A DNA stretch of 27,278 nucleotides, from NCBI GenBank assembly GCA_964637445.1, contig CAZWWS010000034.1:1-27278 (forward strand), in the 5' to 3' direction. The notes beneath the pieces are model-generated. The model saw only the letters and a program-made list of their open reading frames with translations, made no database searches and had not been told where the DNA came from. This DNA comes from M3 sp964637445 (GTDB lineage: Bacteria > Bacteroidota > Bacteroidia > Bacteroidales > Muribaculaceae). The position numbers and the translations under genes are program-made. Shown here one piece after another: positions 15,131-23,343 of the stretch (its first letter is position 1; every line of letters starts with the position of its first letter).

Positions 15131-15253
15131 CCGATTTCCTCCGAAATCGGCTGCTGATAGCGATTGGCAGTTTCGCCGAAAATCGGCAAGGATTGTCATT
15201 ATACCGACTATGATTCTACCGGCAATCCTGAGTATGAATTTTAATAGTATCAA
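15131..15253 (+). promoter_or_regulatory. Hairpin-rich 5' leader
   Basis: Three hairpins are visible. CCGATTTC/GAAATCGG (15131-15150, perfect 8 bp, 4-nt loop) spans the predicted start site. GCCGA/TCGGC (15175-15187) is short. AGGATTG (about 15189-15195) pairs with CAATCCT (about 15223-15229). The loop of the third holds the ATG of a 15-codon frame. It matches no riboswitch class I recognise. It could be an RNA thermometer-like or translation-control leader. Confidence 0.4.
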
Positions 15254-15257
15254 ATGA
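15210..15257 (+). CDS. Possible 15-residue upstream ORF
   Basis: ATG at 15210 opens a frame encoding MILPAILSMNFNSIK that stops with TGA at 15255-15257, overlapping the ATG of the next gene in an ATGA. The peptide has no known relative. The overlap would permit translational coupling, but a frame this short could be chance. Confidence 0.25.
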   Translation: MILPAILSMNFNSIK

Positions 15258-15745
15258 AGAAAACAATTTCAATTATTGTGCTCTTCGCCGTTCTTATCAT
15301 CTCTGTTTCGGCCTATACCGGTCGTGTTATTGATGCCAAAGAAGGGTATTCAGCTCCTTACTTTGAAGTAGAAAATACAGACTCGGTTGTAGCTCTCGAC
15401 GATGTTCGCGGAAAATACTTGTTGCTCACATTTTGGGCTTCATCCGATGCTGACTCGCGTATCCGATGCAATCAATATGATAGCTTCGCACAGCAGAGCG
15501 ATAACGAGCGATTTTGTTTCTTGTCGGTCAATTTCGATCGTAGTGAGCGCCTCTTTCGTGAGATAGTGCGTAGAGACAATCTAAATTCGAAGACACAATT
15601 TTATGTTCAAGGCGATAAAGCCGCTCAATTGCGTAGCGCATATCACCTTGGCGATGGGTTTCAATCTTTCCTTATCGACCCACAAGGGCGTGTAGTTGCT
15701 CACAACCCATCGACATCGCTTTTGACACAACTTTTAAGTCACTAA
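15254..15745 (+). CDS. Secreted thioredoxin-fold protein lacking the CxxC site
   Basis: This 163-residue protein has a signal peptide (MKKTISIIVLFAVLIISVSA). The rest follows the TlpA/AhpC-TSA layout: APYFEVENTDSVVALDDVRGKYLLLTFWAS, a middle FLSVNFDRS strand, and SFLIDPQGRVVAHNPS, equivalent to the fLID.dG.i segment. At the place of the redox WCxxC it reads WASSDADS (61-68), so both catalytic cysteines are missing; the nearest Cys is 72. It is therefore unlikely to be an oxidoreductase and may be a binding or structural relative. Monocistronic, with its own consensus promoter, a structured leader and a terminator. Confidence 0.85.
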   Translation: MKKTISIIVLFAVLIISVSAYTGRVIDAKEGYSAPYFEVENTDSVVALDDVRGKYLLLTFWASSDADSRIRCNQYDSFAQQSDNERFCFLSVNFDRSERLFREIVRRDNLNSKTQFYVQGDKAAQLRSAYHLGDGFQSFLIDPQGRVVAHNPSTSLLTQLLSH

Positions 15746-15751
15746 TTTACC

Positions 15752-15788
15752 AAAGCCTGCCGACAATTGCCGACAGGCTTTTTCTTTG
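15752..15788 (+). terminator. Terminator of the thioredoxin-fold gene
   Basis: AAAGCCTG (15752-15759) pairs with CAGGCTTT (15774-15781), followed by TTTCTTTGTCC. The inner part (CCGACAATTGCCGA) pairs only partly. It sits 6 nt after the stop codon. Confidence 0.75.
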
Positions 15789-15800
15789 TCCTTTTTCTAT

Positions 15801-15834
15801 GTCCGATTTTGTGGGGAAGTGTCCGTTTTCGGAC
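15801..15834 (+). promoter_or_regulatory. Putative activator sites upstream of sigma-54 promoter
   Basis: GTCCGTTTTCGGAC (15821-15834) is a perfect 5-bp dyad with a 4-bp centre. GTCCGATTTTGTGG (15801-15814) is a degenerate copy with the same left half. The two start 20 bp apart, about two helical turns, and lie 47-80 bp upstream of the -24 element, a fitting place for an NtrC-type hexamer. The response regulator at 22006 is the natural binder (inference). Confidence 0.55.
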
Positions 15835-15880
15835 GGCTATTAAATTTGTCTAATTCTTGATTATTAGATGGTTATGATTT

Positions 15881-15896
15881 TGGCACGACTTTGGCA
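15881..15896 (+). promoter_or_regulatory. Sigma-54 (RpoN) promoter of the efflux operon
   Basis: TGGCACGACTTTGGCA carries GG at 15882-15883 and GC at 15894-15895 with exactly 10 bp between them, the invariant -24/-12 spacing, and the TGGCACG half is a perfect consensus. Transcription should start near 15907, about 25 nt before the first gene. No TAnnTTTG element lies in this gap, so the operon probably depends on RpoN and an activator. Confidence 0.85.
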
Positions 15897-15931
15897 CTAT
15901 AATATGTCAAAAAACAAATTATTTAATAATT

Positions 15932-17179
15932 ATGGATAGAGAGATTTCAAAATCAGAACGCAATCGGACGCGACTTCGCCAATGGCTCAAATGGGGCGTC
16001 GGTATGGCTGTTGCTGTCGTTGTCGTTGTCATGGGTGCAATAGCATTGCGAAGTAGTGTAAATAGGAAGGATATCAAGATTGCAAAAGTAGATCGCGGCA
16101 CTATTGAAGCGAGTGTTACCGCTTCGGGAAAGATCGTCCCGGCTTTTGAAGAAATAATTACTTCGCCTATCAATACTCGCATTGTTGAAGTGTATCGTAA
16201 AGCCGGCGATGCGGTCGAGGAAGGTACACCATTACTTTGTTTAGACTTGATGACGGCGCAAAGTGATTACAATAAGTTGCTCGATGAAGGGCAAATGATG
16301 CGCTATCAACTCGAACAATTGCGACTGAACAACAACACTTATCTGAGCGATCTTGCCATGAAAGTGAAAGTAAAAGAGATGAGTGTGAGCCGAATGGAAG
16401 TAGAGTTGCGCAACGAACGCTATCTTGATAGTCTTGGCTCCGGAACGGGCGACAATGTGCATCAAGTGGAATTGGCTTACAATACCGGACGATTGGAACT
16501 GCAACAACTACGTCAGCAACTTGCCAACGAGCGAGAGGTAAAAGCATCCGATCTGAAAGTGAAACAGCTCGAGCTGAATATCTTTGAAAAGAATCTTGCC
16601 GAGATGAGTCGCACTCTCGATGATGCTCAGATTCGGGCTCCTCGTGCTGCTGTGCTGACTTATATCAACAATCAGATGGGTGCGCAGGTGTCGCAAGGAG
16701 AGCAAGTGGCAATTATTTCTGATTTGAGTCGCTTCAAGGTAGATTGCGAGATTTCCGACAATTATGGCGACAGGGTAAGAGTAGGGGGGCCGGCAGCGGT
16801 AAAAGTAGGCCGCGAAATGCTACGTGGCATTATACGTAATGTGACTCCGATGTCGCGTAATGGCGTGATTGCATTTTCTGTGCAGCTTGATAGCGCCGAC
16901 CATAAGGATTTGCGTTCGGGACTGAAAACAGATGTGTATGTGATGAGCAATGTTATGGAAAACGTGTTGCGACTTCCGAATGCCTCATTTTATACCGGCG
17001 CTAATATCTACGACCTATTTGTCGTAGCCGGCGATGGAAATTTGGAAAAACGACATGTCAGCCTCGGGGATAGCAATTATGACTATGTGGAAGTGATTGA
17101 TGGGCTCGATGAGGGTGATGAAGTTGTGATAAGTGATATGAGTAATTATAAAACAATCAATAATCTAAAATTAAAATGA
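15932..17179 (+). CDS. HlyD/RND-type membrane-fusion (adaptor) protein of ABC efflux pump
   Basis: This 415-residue periplasmic adaptor joins the inner-membrane pump to TolC. It has a short cytosolic N-terminus, one membrane anchor (about 21-39), then a barrel/lipoyl start (GTIEASVTASGKIVPAFEEIITSPI). The lipoyl half is VYRKAGDAVEEGTPLLCLD. A long heptad-rich hairpin spans about 115-225. The second lipoyl half is AQIRAPRAAVLTYINNQMGAQVSQGEQVAIIS, and a beta-barrel and membrane-proximal domain follow. This is the MacA-like order. The stop overlaps the next start in an ATGA. It is the first gene of the sigma-54 operon. Confidence 0.93.
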   Translation: MDREISKSERNRTRLRQWLKWGVGMAVAVVVVVMGAIALRSSVNRKDIKIAKVDRGTIEASVTASGKIVPAFEEIITSPINTRIVEVYRKAGDAVEEGTPLLCLDLMTAQSDYNKLLDEGQMMRYQLEQLRLNNNTYLSDLAMKVKVKEMSVSRMEVELRNERYLDSLGSGTGDNVHQVELAYNTGRLELQQLRQQLANEREVKASDLKVKQLELNIFEKNLAEMSRTLDDAQIRAPRAAVLTYINNQMGAQVSQGEQVAIISDLSRFKVDCEISDNYGDRVRVGGPAAVKVGREMLRGIIRNVTPMSRNGVIAFSVQLDSADHKDLRSGLKTDVYVMSNVMENVLRLPNASFYTGANIYDLFVVAGDGNLEKRHVSLGDSNYDYVEVIDGLDEGDEVVISDMSNYKTINNLKLK

Positions 17180-18471
17180 TAAGACAATGTATTAAACAAG
17201 CCTTAGCGCAGGCACGGCAAAACAAAGTGTTTACTGCCGTCTATATCGGCGGAGTAGCTCTTGCTATTGCCACTACGATGATTTTTGCAATCATCTACTA
17301 TGTGAAGCTTGCTCCGATTTATCCCGAAGCGAATCGAGACCGCACTCTGTATCTTCGCGTGGCTCGATTTGAGATGGATAATGGAGGTAGTCAACAATGG
17401 GCATGGTCATTGCAAGCTGTAAAAGATATGTTTTATCCGATGAAAACGGCCGAGGTCGTTTCGGCAGAAAATACGGCTGAGCATGTGAGCTATATTCAGC
17501 CATTCGACAACAGTGGCGATATCGGAATATTTGTGAGGCATACCGACCATGGTTTTTTCAAGATCTACGAGTTTGATTTCGTTGATGGAAAGCCGTTCAC
17601 TGAAGCTGATTTATCGTCGGGAAGTCAGGTAGCGGTAATCACTGAGTCGGTTGCTCGAAAAGTTTTCGGTACGGCAGAAGGTGTGACAGGCAAAACATTC
17701 TCAATGGACTATCTGCAGTATCGGGTAGTAGGGGTGGTGAAGGATTGCAGCACGTTGGCGACTGATGCTTATGGCGATGCGTTCATCCCTTATTCTGCGA
17801 TGAATTTTAACGTAAATGAGAACGAAGGCTCATATTATGGTTCTTACGAAGTGAAATTGCTTGTGCCGGATACCGCTGGAGCAGTTGAGGCTGCAAATGA
17901 AGAAGTAGCTGAATTGATACGCAAGTACAATGCGAAAGCAGAAGGTCACACCCTCAACATTTTTGAAGATCCCGTGACGCATGTCGAAAAAACTTTTCAA
18001 GAAAGTCGCAACCGAATGATTTCGTGGAGCAATATTATACGCCAATATGGCATCGTTGTCTTAGTGCTGCTCCTTGTTCCTGCTCTTAATCTAAGTGGAA
18101 TGATTGCCGGACGAATGGATGCGCGATTGATGGAAATCGGTGTGCGCAAAAGCTATGGAGCTTCGCGCAGTGTATTGCTCAATCAAGTGCTGATTGAAAA
18201 TTTTGTATTGACTATTATAGGAAGCGTCATTGGGTTGATGTTGTCGTGGGGCATTCTTGCGGTGTGTCGCAATTGGATTTTTACCATTGCCGATGGTTAT
18301 AATGGACGATATATTTATCAAGCTGATATTTCGGGTGAGATGCTTTTTGCTCCGACGATATTCGGTATAGCCCTATTGGTATGTGTAATCCTAAATCTTA
18401 TTTCGGCGTTTATTCCGGCTTGGAACTCATTGCGTCGTCCTATTGTAGAATCATTAAACGAAAAAAGATAA
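17176..18471 (+). CDS. ABC transporter permease, MacB/FtsX type (first)
   Basis: This 431-residue inner-membrane permease has one N-terminal helix (about 18-42), a large periplasmic domain (about 45-285) with the MacB-type YEFDFVDGKPFTEADL and VAVITESVARKVFG motifs, and three C-terminal helices around 288-310, 335-362 and 390-418. EIGVRKSYGASRS is the cytosolic FtsX coupling segment. There is no fused ATPase; the ATPase is a separate gene at 19802. It overlaps the adaptor by 4 nt and is followed after 6 nt by a second permease, so the pump probably uses a heterodimer. Confidence 0.92.
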   Translation: MIRQCIKQALAQARQNKVFTAVYIGGVALAIATTMIFAIIYYVKLAPIYPEANRDRTLYLRVARFEMDNGGSQQWAWSLQAVKDMFYPMKTAEVVSAENTAEHVSYIQPFDNSGDIGIFVRHTDHGFFKIYEFDFVDGKPFTEADLSSGSQVAVITESVARKVFGTAEGVTGKTFSMDYLQYRVVGVVKDCSTLATDAYGDAFIPYSAMNFNVNENEGSYYGSYEVKLLVPDTAGAVEAANEEVAELIRKYNAKAEGHTLNIFEDPVTHVEKTFQESRNRMISWSNIIRQYGIVVLVLLLVPALNLSGMIAGRMDARLMEIGVRKSYGASRSVLLNQVLIENFVLTIIGSVIGLMLSWGILAVCRNWIFTIADGYNGRYIYQADISGEMLFAPTIFGIALLVCVILNLISAFIPAWNSLRRPIVESLNEKR

Positions 18472-18477
18472 TCAGCC

Positions 18478-19767
18478 ATGTCAAAGTTAGTTATAAAAAA
18501 TCTTTGGAGTCATCGTCGCCGCAATGGTTGGCTCTTGGCCGAACTGATATTGGTCACTGTTGTCTCATGGGTGATATTTGACCCTATTGTAGTGATTACA
18601 TCCGATTTAGCCCTTCCGATAGGATATGATGCCGACCGGCTATGTATGGTGTCATTGGGTACACTCGACCCACGTGCACCGGGATATGATGAGTCTCGTG
18701 CCGATTCGATGTCGATGGCTGAGGACTATATCCGGTTGATCGATAGAATTAAGCAGCGTACAGATGTGGAGTGTGCCACTCCGATTAATACATGGACTTA
18801 TATGAATAGTCCGGGAAGCTCGATGTCGGGATTTGATCTTGACACAACGCAAACAAACACAATCAATGCCAATCTTGTCTATTATCACGTAGGCCACGAC
18901 TACTTTACGACCTATGGGATAAAACCCATGGCAGGCTGTAAAACCTCTGAAGAGTTGTCGTCGATGTCGATGGGAGAGAATGATATGATTGTGACAAAAA
19001 CGTTTGCTGATAGATTCTTCCCGAATGAAAACCCGATAGGCAAAATCATTCCCGATCGTTACCAAGGCAAAGATGCTCGTATTGTTGCCGTGGTTGAGGA
19101 TGTGAGAGTCTACACATTGTTGCGCTCGCGCTATGCCGTATTTAAGGCTCAGAACATGTATTTTAATAATCCGGATCTTAAAATTCTGGTACGTGTGAAG
19201 CCTGGAGTGGAGCTGGATTCGTTTGCAGAAGAGTTGAAAGATTGGATGGTCAAGGATATGCGTTCGGGTAATTTGTTCGCTCTTTCAGCTGAGACTTATC
19301 CTGAACTGAGTAGCAGGTTTGAGTATCAAAATGGTGGAAACATACGACGCTTAAATGTGATACTTGCAATATTTTTCATGGTAAATCTCTGCTTGGGCGT
19401 TGTAGGAACTTTCTGGCTTCAGACTCGTTCGCGTAGCGAAGATGCCGGTGTTATGCGCTCATTTGGGGCAACACCTGCTAAGATAATGCGTATGCTTATC
19501 GGAGAAGGAGTGTTGCTGACCATTATCGCATGGATAGTCGGTTGCTTTGCATATATGCAGTGGGCATTGGCTGAGGGGCTGTCTTATGGCGCTAATTGGT
19601 GGAATGACCCATTGGTCGACGGAGTGCTTACTCATTTTTGGCCTCACTTTGCAATTGTCTCAGCTGTCGTATTGATCGTACTTGTTGCTGTGGTTGTAAT
19701 TGGCATCTACATTCCGGCTCGTCGTATATCGTGTGTCAACCCGGTTGATGCTCTCAATGAAAACTAA
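18478..19767 (+). CDS. ABC transporter permease, MacB/FtsX type (second)
   Basis: This 429-residue paralogue of the preceding permease has the same plan: an N-terminal helix (about 20-42), a periplasmic domain with YFTTYGIKPMAG, MIVTKTFADRFFPNENPIGK and ARIVAVVEDVR, and three C-terminal helices with the coupling segment EDAGVMRSFGATPAKIMRM between the first and second. The periplasmic domain diverges clearly from the first permease, as expected for a fixed heterodimer. Most likely assembles with it and the ATPase at 19802 to push substrate through the adaptor and TolC protein. Confidence 0.92.
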   Translation: MSKLVIKNLWSHRRRNGWLLAELILVTVVSWVIFDPIVVITSDLALPIGYDADRLCMVSLGTLDPRAPGYDESRADSMSMAEDYIRLIDRIKQRTDVECATPINTWTYMNSPGSSMSGFDLDTTQTNTINANLVYYHVGHDYFTTYGIKPMAGCKTSEELSSMSMGENDMIVTKTFADRFFPNENPIGKIIPDRYQGKDARIVAVVEDVRVYTLLRSRYAVFKAQNMYFNNPDLKILVRVKPGVELDSFAEELKDWMVKDMRSGNLFALSAETYPELSSRFEYQNGGNIRRLNVILAIFFMVNLCLGVVGTFWLQTRSRSEDAGVMRSFGATPAKIMRMLIGEGVLLTIIAWIVGCFAYMQWALAEGLSYGANWWNDPLVDGVLTHFWPHFAIVSAVVLIVLVAVVVIGIYIPARRISCVNPVDALNEN

Positions 19768-19801
19768 AAAAGAATGTATAATTATAAAATCAGATAATAA
19801 A

Positions 19802-20473
19802 ATGACAACAATAAAGCTTAGCGGTATCAACAAAATTTATCGCACAAATGAGATAGAAACTCTTGCTCTCGAAAATGTAAATCTTGAGGTTAAGAAAGGC
19901 GAGTTCGTAAGTATTATGGGGCCCTCCGGATGCGGAAAATCTACGCTGCTGAATATAATAGGGTTGCTCGATAAACCCACTTCAGGCTCGGTCGTAATCA
20001 ACGATACCATTGTCTCCGGGATGAAAGACAAGGCGTTGTCGGAGTTCCGTAACAAAACTCTTGGATTTGTATTTCAGAGTTTTCATCTTATTAACTCGCT
20101 TAATGTAATCGATAATGTAGAGATTCCATTGCTCTATCGTAAGATGTCGGCGCGAGATCGTTCGCGGCTTGCGCGAGAGGTTCTCGAAAGAGTAGGACTG
20201 AGTCACCGATTGCGTCACATGCCGGCTCAATTGTCGGGCGGTCAATGCCAACGCGTAGCAATAGCTCGCGCCATAGTCGGCAATCCGGACATAATACTTG
20301 CCGATGAACCGACCGGCAATCTTGATTCAAAGATGGGTGCCGAAGTGATGGATCTGCTTCATCGCCTTAATCAGGAGGATGGCCGTACTATCGTGATGGT
20401 TACTCACAACGAAGAACAAGCGCGTCAAACGTCGCGGATCATACGATTCTTTGATGGACGCCAAGTGATATGA
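19802..20473 (+). CDS. ABC transporter ATP-binding protein (MacB/LolD type)
   Basis: This 223-residue ATPase drives the pump. It contains Walker A GPSGCGKST (40-48), the Q-loop FVFQSFHL, signature LSGGQCQRVAIARA (144 onward), Walker B IILADEPTGNLD (about 164-175) and the switch His202. The NSLNVIDNVEIPLLYR segment is typical of the MacB/LolD/FtsE group that partners FtsX-like permeases. I start it at the ATG at 19802 (MTTIKLSG); an earlier in-frame ATG at 19700 would overlap the permease C-terminus by 68 nt and add an unrelated N-terminus. The gap to the second permease is 34 nt. Confidence 0.95.
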   Translation: MTTIKLSGINKIYRTNEIETLALENVNLEVKKGEFVSIMGPSGCGKSTLLNIIGLLDKPTSGSVVINDTIVSGMKDKALSEFRNKTLGFVFQSFHLINSLNVIDNVEIPLLYRKMSARDRSRLAREVLERVGLSHRLRHMPAQLSGGQCQRVAIARAIVGNPDIILADEPTGNLDSKMGAEVMDLLHRLNQEDGRTIVMVTHNEEQARQTSRIIRFFDGRQVI

Positions 20474-20488
20474 TAATACCGAATCGTT

Positions 20489-21967
20489 ATGCGACATAGA
20501 ATTGTAATAATGATGATTGCTCTTGCCTCTGTTGCCGGATTTTATAGTCGGGCGACAGTGCGCGAGATTACTCTCGGCGAAGCCATTGCTATTGCGCGCA
20601 CTCAAAGTGTAGATGCTGCTGTGGCTCTTAACGAACTGAAAACTGCTTATTGGGAGTATCGTACGTTTCGCGCTGATTTGCTTCCGGAAGTGAATTTTGC
20701 GGCTACGTTGCCCGGCTACTATAAGCAATATAGTCCTTATCAACTCGATAATGGTAGCTACACATACGTTCGCAATAATTATATGCAGATGACGGGTGAG
20801 TTGTCAGTAACTCAAAATATTTGGCTTACAGGTGGTACGCTTTCGCTCAATTCTTCTCTCGACTTCCTTCGCCAACTTGATGGCGAAAAAAGTTCGCGAT
20901 ATATGTCTATTCCGGTGGCATTGACGCTTAATCAGCCTATTTTTGGTGTGAATACCACAAAATGGAATCGTCGCATCGAGCCGGTTCGCTACGAAGAGGC
21001 TAAAGCGTCGTTTCTCAGTGCAACAGAGACGGTAGCTATGACGGCAATCAACTATTTCTTCAATCTATTGATGGCTAAAGAAGACGTGACAATTGCTCGG
21101 CAAAATCTTGCAAATGCTGAGAAACTATATGAGGTGGCTGTGGCAAAACGTCATATGGGAAAAATCAGCGAAAATGATCTGTTACAGCTTGAACTCAATA
21201 GTCTGAATGCGCAGTCGTCGCTTACCGATGCGGAAAGCACATTAAAAAGCAATATGTTTCAACTTCGGTCGTTTCTTGGACTTGATGAAGATGTGGAATT
21301 GGTGCCGATAATTCCCGATGCCGTACCGCAGGTGGATGTGCGTTATGTCGATGTTCTCGACAAGGCGCTTGCCAACAATTCGTTTGCTCGCAATGTGCGT
21401 CGGCGTCAACTTGAAGCCGACTATGAAGTGGCTAAAGCAAAAGGAGATATGCGGCAGATCACACTGTTTGCTCAAGTGGGATTTACCGGTACGGACAATA
21501 AGTTTGATTATGCCTATCGGGGTTTGAAAGATAATCAGATAGTGGAAATAGGTTTTAAAATTCCGATACTTGATTGGGGAAAACGACGCGGAAAGGTGAA
21601 GGTGGCAGAGAGCAATCGCGAAGTGGTGAAGAGTCGTCTGCGACAAGAGACGATGGAATTTAACCAAGATCTCTTTATTCTTGTAGAGCGGTTCAACAAT
21701 CAGCAGGCACAAGTGAATATCGCTTCAGTGGCTGATACCATCGCCCAACGACGCTATCATACTAATGTGGAAACATTTATGATTGGTAAAATATCTACGC
21801 TCGATCTCAACGATTCTCAGACCAAGAAGGACGAATCGCGACAAGAATATATCAATGAGCTGTTTCTCTATTGGTACTATTATTATCAAATTCGCAGTCT
21901 TACACTATGGGACTTTGTCGCAAATAGTGGTATAGATGCCGATATTGAAGCTATAGTGAAGCAATAG
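20489..21967 (+). CDS. TolC-family outer-membrane efflux protein
   Basis: This 492-residue protein has a signal peptide (MRHRIVIMMIALASVAGFYSRA) and the two-fold repeated OEP layout. TLGEAIAIARTQSVDAAVALNELKTAYWEYRTFRADLLPEVNF opens repeat one. LTLNQPIFG and a long helix with LANAEKLYEVAVAKRHMGKISENDLLQLELN close it. The second repeat runs from LDKALANNSFARNVRRRQLEADYEVAKAKGDMRQITLFAQVGF to IGKISTLDLNDSQTKKDESRQEYINEL. It forms the outer-membrane channel and periplasmic tunnel for the pump encoded upstream. It starts 15 nt after the ATPase stop, with no terminator before the regulator gene. Confidence 0.94.
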   Translation: MRHRIVIMMIALASVAGFYSRATVREITLGEAIAIARTQSVDAAVALNELKTAYWEYRTFRADLLPEVNFAATLPGYYKQYSPYQLDNGSYTYVRNNYMQMTGELSVTQNIWLTGGTLSLNSSLDFLRQLDGEKSSRYMSIPVALTLNQPIFGVNTTKWNRRIEPVRYEEAKASFLSATETVAMTAINYFFNLLMAKEDVTIARQNLANAEKLYEVAVAKRHMGKISENDLLQLELNSLNAQSSLTDAESTLKSNMFQLRSFLGLDEDVELVPIIPDAVPQVDVRYVDVLDKALANNSFARNVRRRQLEADYEVAKAKGDMRQITLFAQVGFTGTDNKFDYAYRGLKDNQIVEIGFKIPILDWGKRRGKVKVAESNREVVKSRLRQETMEFNQDLFILVERFNNQQAQVNIASVADTIAQRRYHTNVETFMIGKISTLDLNDSQTKKDESRQEYINELFLYWYYYYQIRSLTLWDFVANSGIDADIEAIVKQ

Positions 21968-21968
21968 C

Positions 21969-21998
21969 TTGCAATTTTAGAAAAATCATGTAACTTTG
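21969..21998 (+). promoter_or_regulatory. Housekeeping promoter for the regulator-kinase pair
   Basis: TTG (21969-21971), a 19-bp spacer and TAACTTTG (21991-21998). Start expected near 22005, at the ATG (22006), so the message would be leaderless or nearly so. It would give RpoN-independent basal expression of the two-component system inside the operon. Confidence 0.65.
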
Positions 21999-22005
21999 CA
22001 TTATT

Positions 22006-23343
22006 ATGATACTTATAGTTGACGACGATAGTGCTATTCGCTCATCTTTGAAGGTGCTTCTCAAACGTGCCGGATATCAGGCGCAGGCAGTTTCTTCTCC
22101 ACAAGAAGCTATGGCAGTGGTGCGTGTCACGGCTCCGCAGTTGATATTGCTTGATATGAATTATTCTCGATCTACATCGGGGATTGAGGGCATCACGCTG
22201 CTGAAGCAAATAAAAATTTTTCAGCCTGATGTCCCTGTGATACTGATGACGGCATGGGGTAGCATTCCTTTGGCTGTCGAGGGAATGAAAGCTGGTGCAC
22301 TCGATTTTATTTCCAAGCCATGGGACAATCGGGCGTTGCTTCAGCATGTTGAGACGGCGTTGGAATTATCGACTAAGAATCGTATCATTACAGAAAGTGG
22401 TTTTGACCGTTCTCGAATCATTGGACGCAGTAAGTCGCTTATGGATGTACTCTCTACGATAGAGCGCGTCGCCGATACTAATGCGTCCGTGCTTATAATG
22501 GGTGAGAATGGTACCGGTAAAGAACTTATCGCCGAGGCGTTACATCACAATAGTCGACGAGCAGATAAATCTTTTGTAAAAGTAAATCTGGGCGGTATCT
22601 CTCAGTCGTTGTTTGAAAGCGAAATGTTTGGGCATAAAAAAGGTGCTTTTACGGGAGCTTCAGCTGATAGAGTGGGGCGCTTTGAATTGGCCGATGGCGG
22701 TACGATTTTTCTTGATGAAATAGGTGATTTGGATATGAGTTTCCAAGTGAAATTGTTGCGCGTGTTGCAAGAGCAGACTTTTGAGCCTCTTGGCGATAGC
22801 CGTCCTCGTCGTGTCGATGTGCGCGTGGTGTGCGCCACCAACGCCGATCTTCCTCTCATGGTTGCCGAGCGACGTTTTCGCGAGGATCTTTTCTATCGTA
22901 TCAATCTGATTACTGTGACTCTCCCGCCTTTGCGTGAGCGTCGCGAAGACATTCCGTTGCTCGCCCGGCATTTTGCCGATGCGGTGTGTAAAGCCTCCGC
23001 GAAGCAAAGTGTGGAGTTTACTCAAGCAGCCTTAACATTTTTGAGCCGACAGCAATATCCGGGAAATATACGCGAACTGAAAAACCTTGTGGAGCGAACT
23101 ATTCTTGTCGCCGGAAAATCTACCCTTGATGCTTCTGATTTCGAAGTGCAATATCAGTTACACAATCCACAATCTTCGGTCTCTGATCTCAGCGGTATGA
23201 CTATGGCTGAAGTTGAGCGACAGCGAATCATAGCAGCAATAGCCAAGCATGGAAATAATGTCTCGCAAGTAGCCTTGGAATTGGGCATCACTCGGCAGTC
23301 GTTATATCGTAGATTGGAGAAGTTTCAAATTACTATGCCATGA
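22006..23343 (+). CDS. Sigma-54-dependent response regulator (NtrC family)
   Basis: This 445-residue transcription activator has an N-terminal receiver domain with Asp6-8, phospho-acceptor Asp50 (LLLDMNYS), Thr82 and Lys104 (ISKPW). The central AAA+ domain has Walker A GENGTGKE (166-173), an intact GAFTGA sigma-54 contact loop (213-218), Walker B FLDEIGD (235-241), and the arginine-finger region REDLFYRINLITVTLPPLRERREDIP. A C-terminal Fis-type helix-turn-helix follows (GNNVSQVALELGITRQSLYRRL, about 418-439). It should act at the RpoN promoter at 15881 via the dyads at 15801-15834 (inference from linkage). It overlaps the kinase gene by 4 nt. Confidence 0.96.
   Translation: MILIVDDDSAIRSSLKVLLKRAGYQAQAVSSPQEAMAVVRVTAPQLILLDMNYSRSTSGIEGITLLKQIKIFQPDVPVILMTAWGSIPLAVEGMKAGALDFISKPWDNRALLQHVETALELSTKNRIITESGFDRSRIIGRSKSLMDVLSTIERVADTNASVLIMGENGTGKELIAEALHHNSRRADKSFVKVNLGGISQSLFESEMFGHKKGAFTGASADRVGRFELADGGTIFLDEIGDLDMSFQVKLLRVLQEQTFEPLGDSRPRRVDVRVVCATNADLPLMVAERRFREDLFYRINLITVTLPPLRERREDIPLLARHFADAVCKASAKQSVEFTQAALTFLSRQQYPGNIRELKNLVERTILVAGKSTLDASDFEVQYQLHNPQSSVSDLSGMTMAEVERQRIIAAIAKHGNNVSQVALELGITRQSLYRRLEKFQITMP

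Noticed and set aside
15059..15253. 64-codon minus-strand frame
   Set aside because: It covers the promoter and leader of the thioredoxin-fold gene on the opposite strand and resembles nothing.
19700..19801. Longer N-terminus for the ABC ATPase
   Set aside because: It would overlap the permease by 68 nt and add residues absent from the ATPase family.
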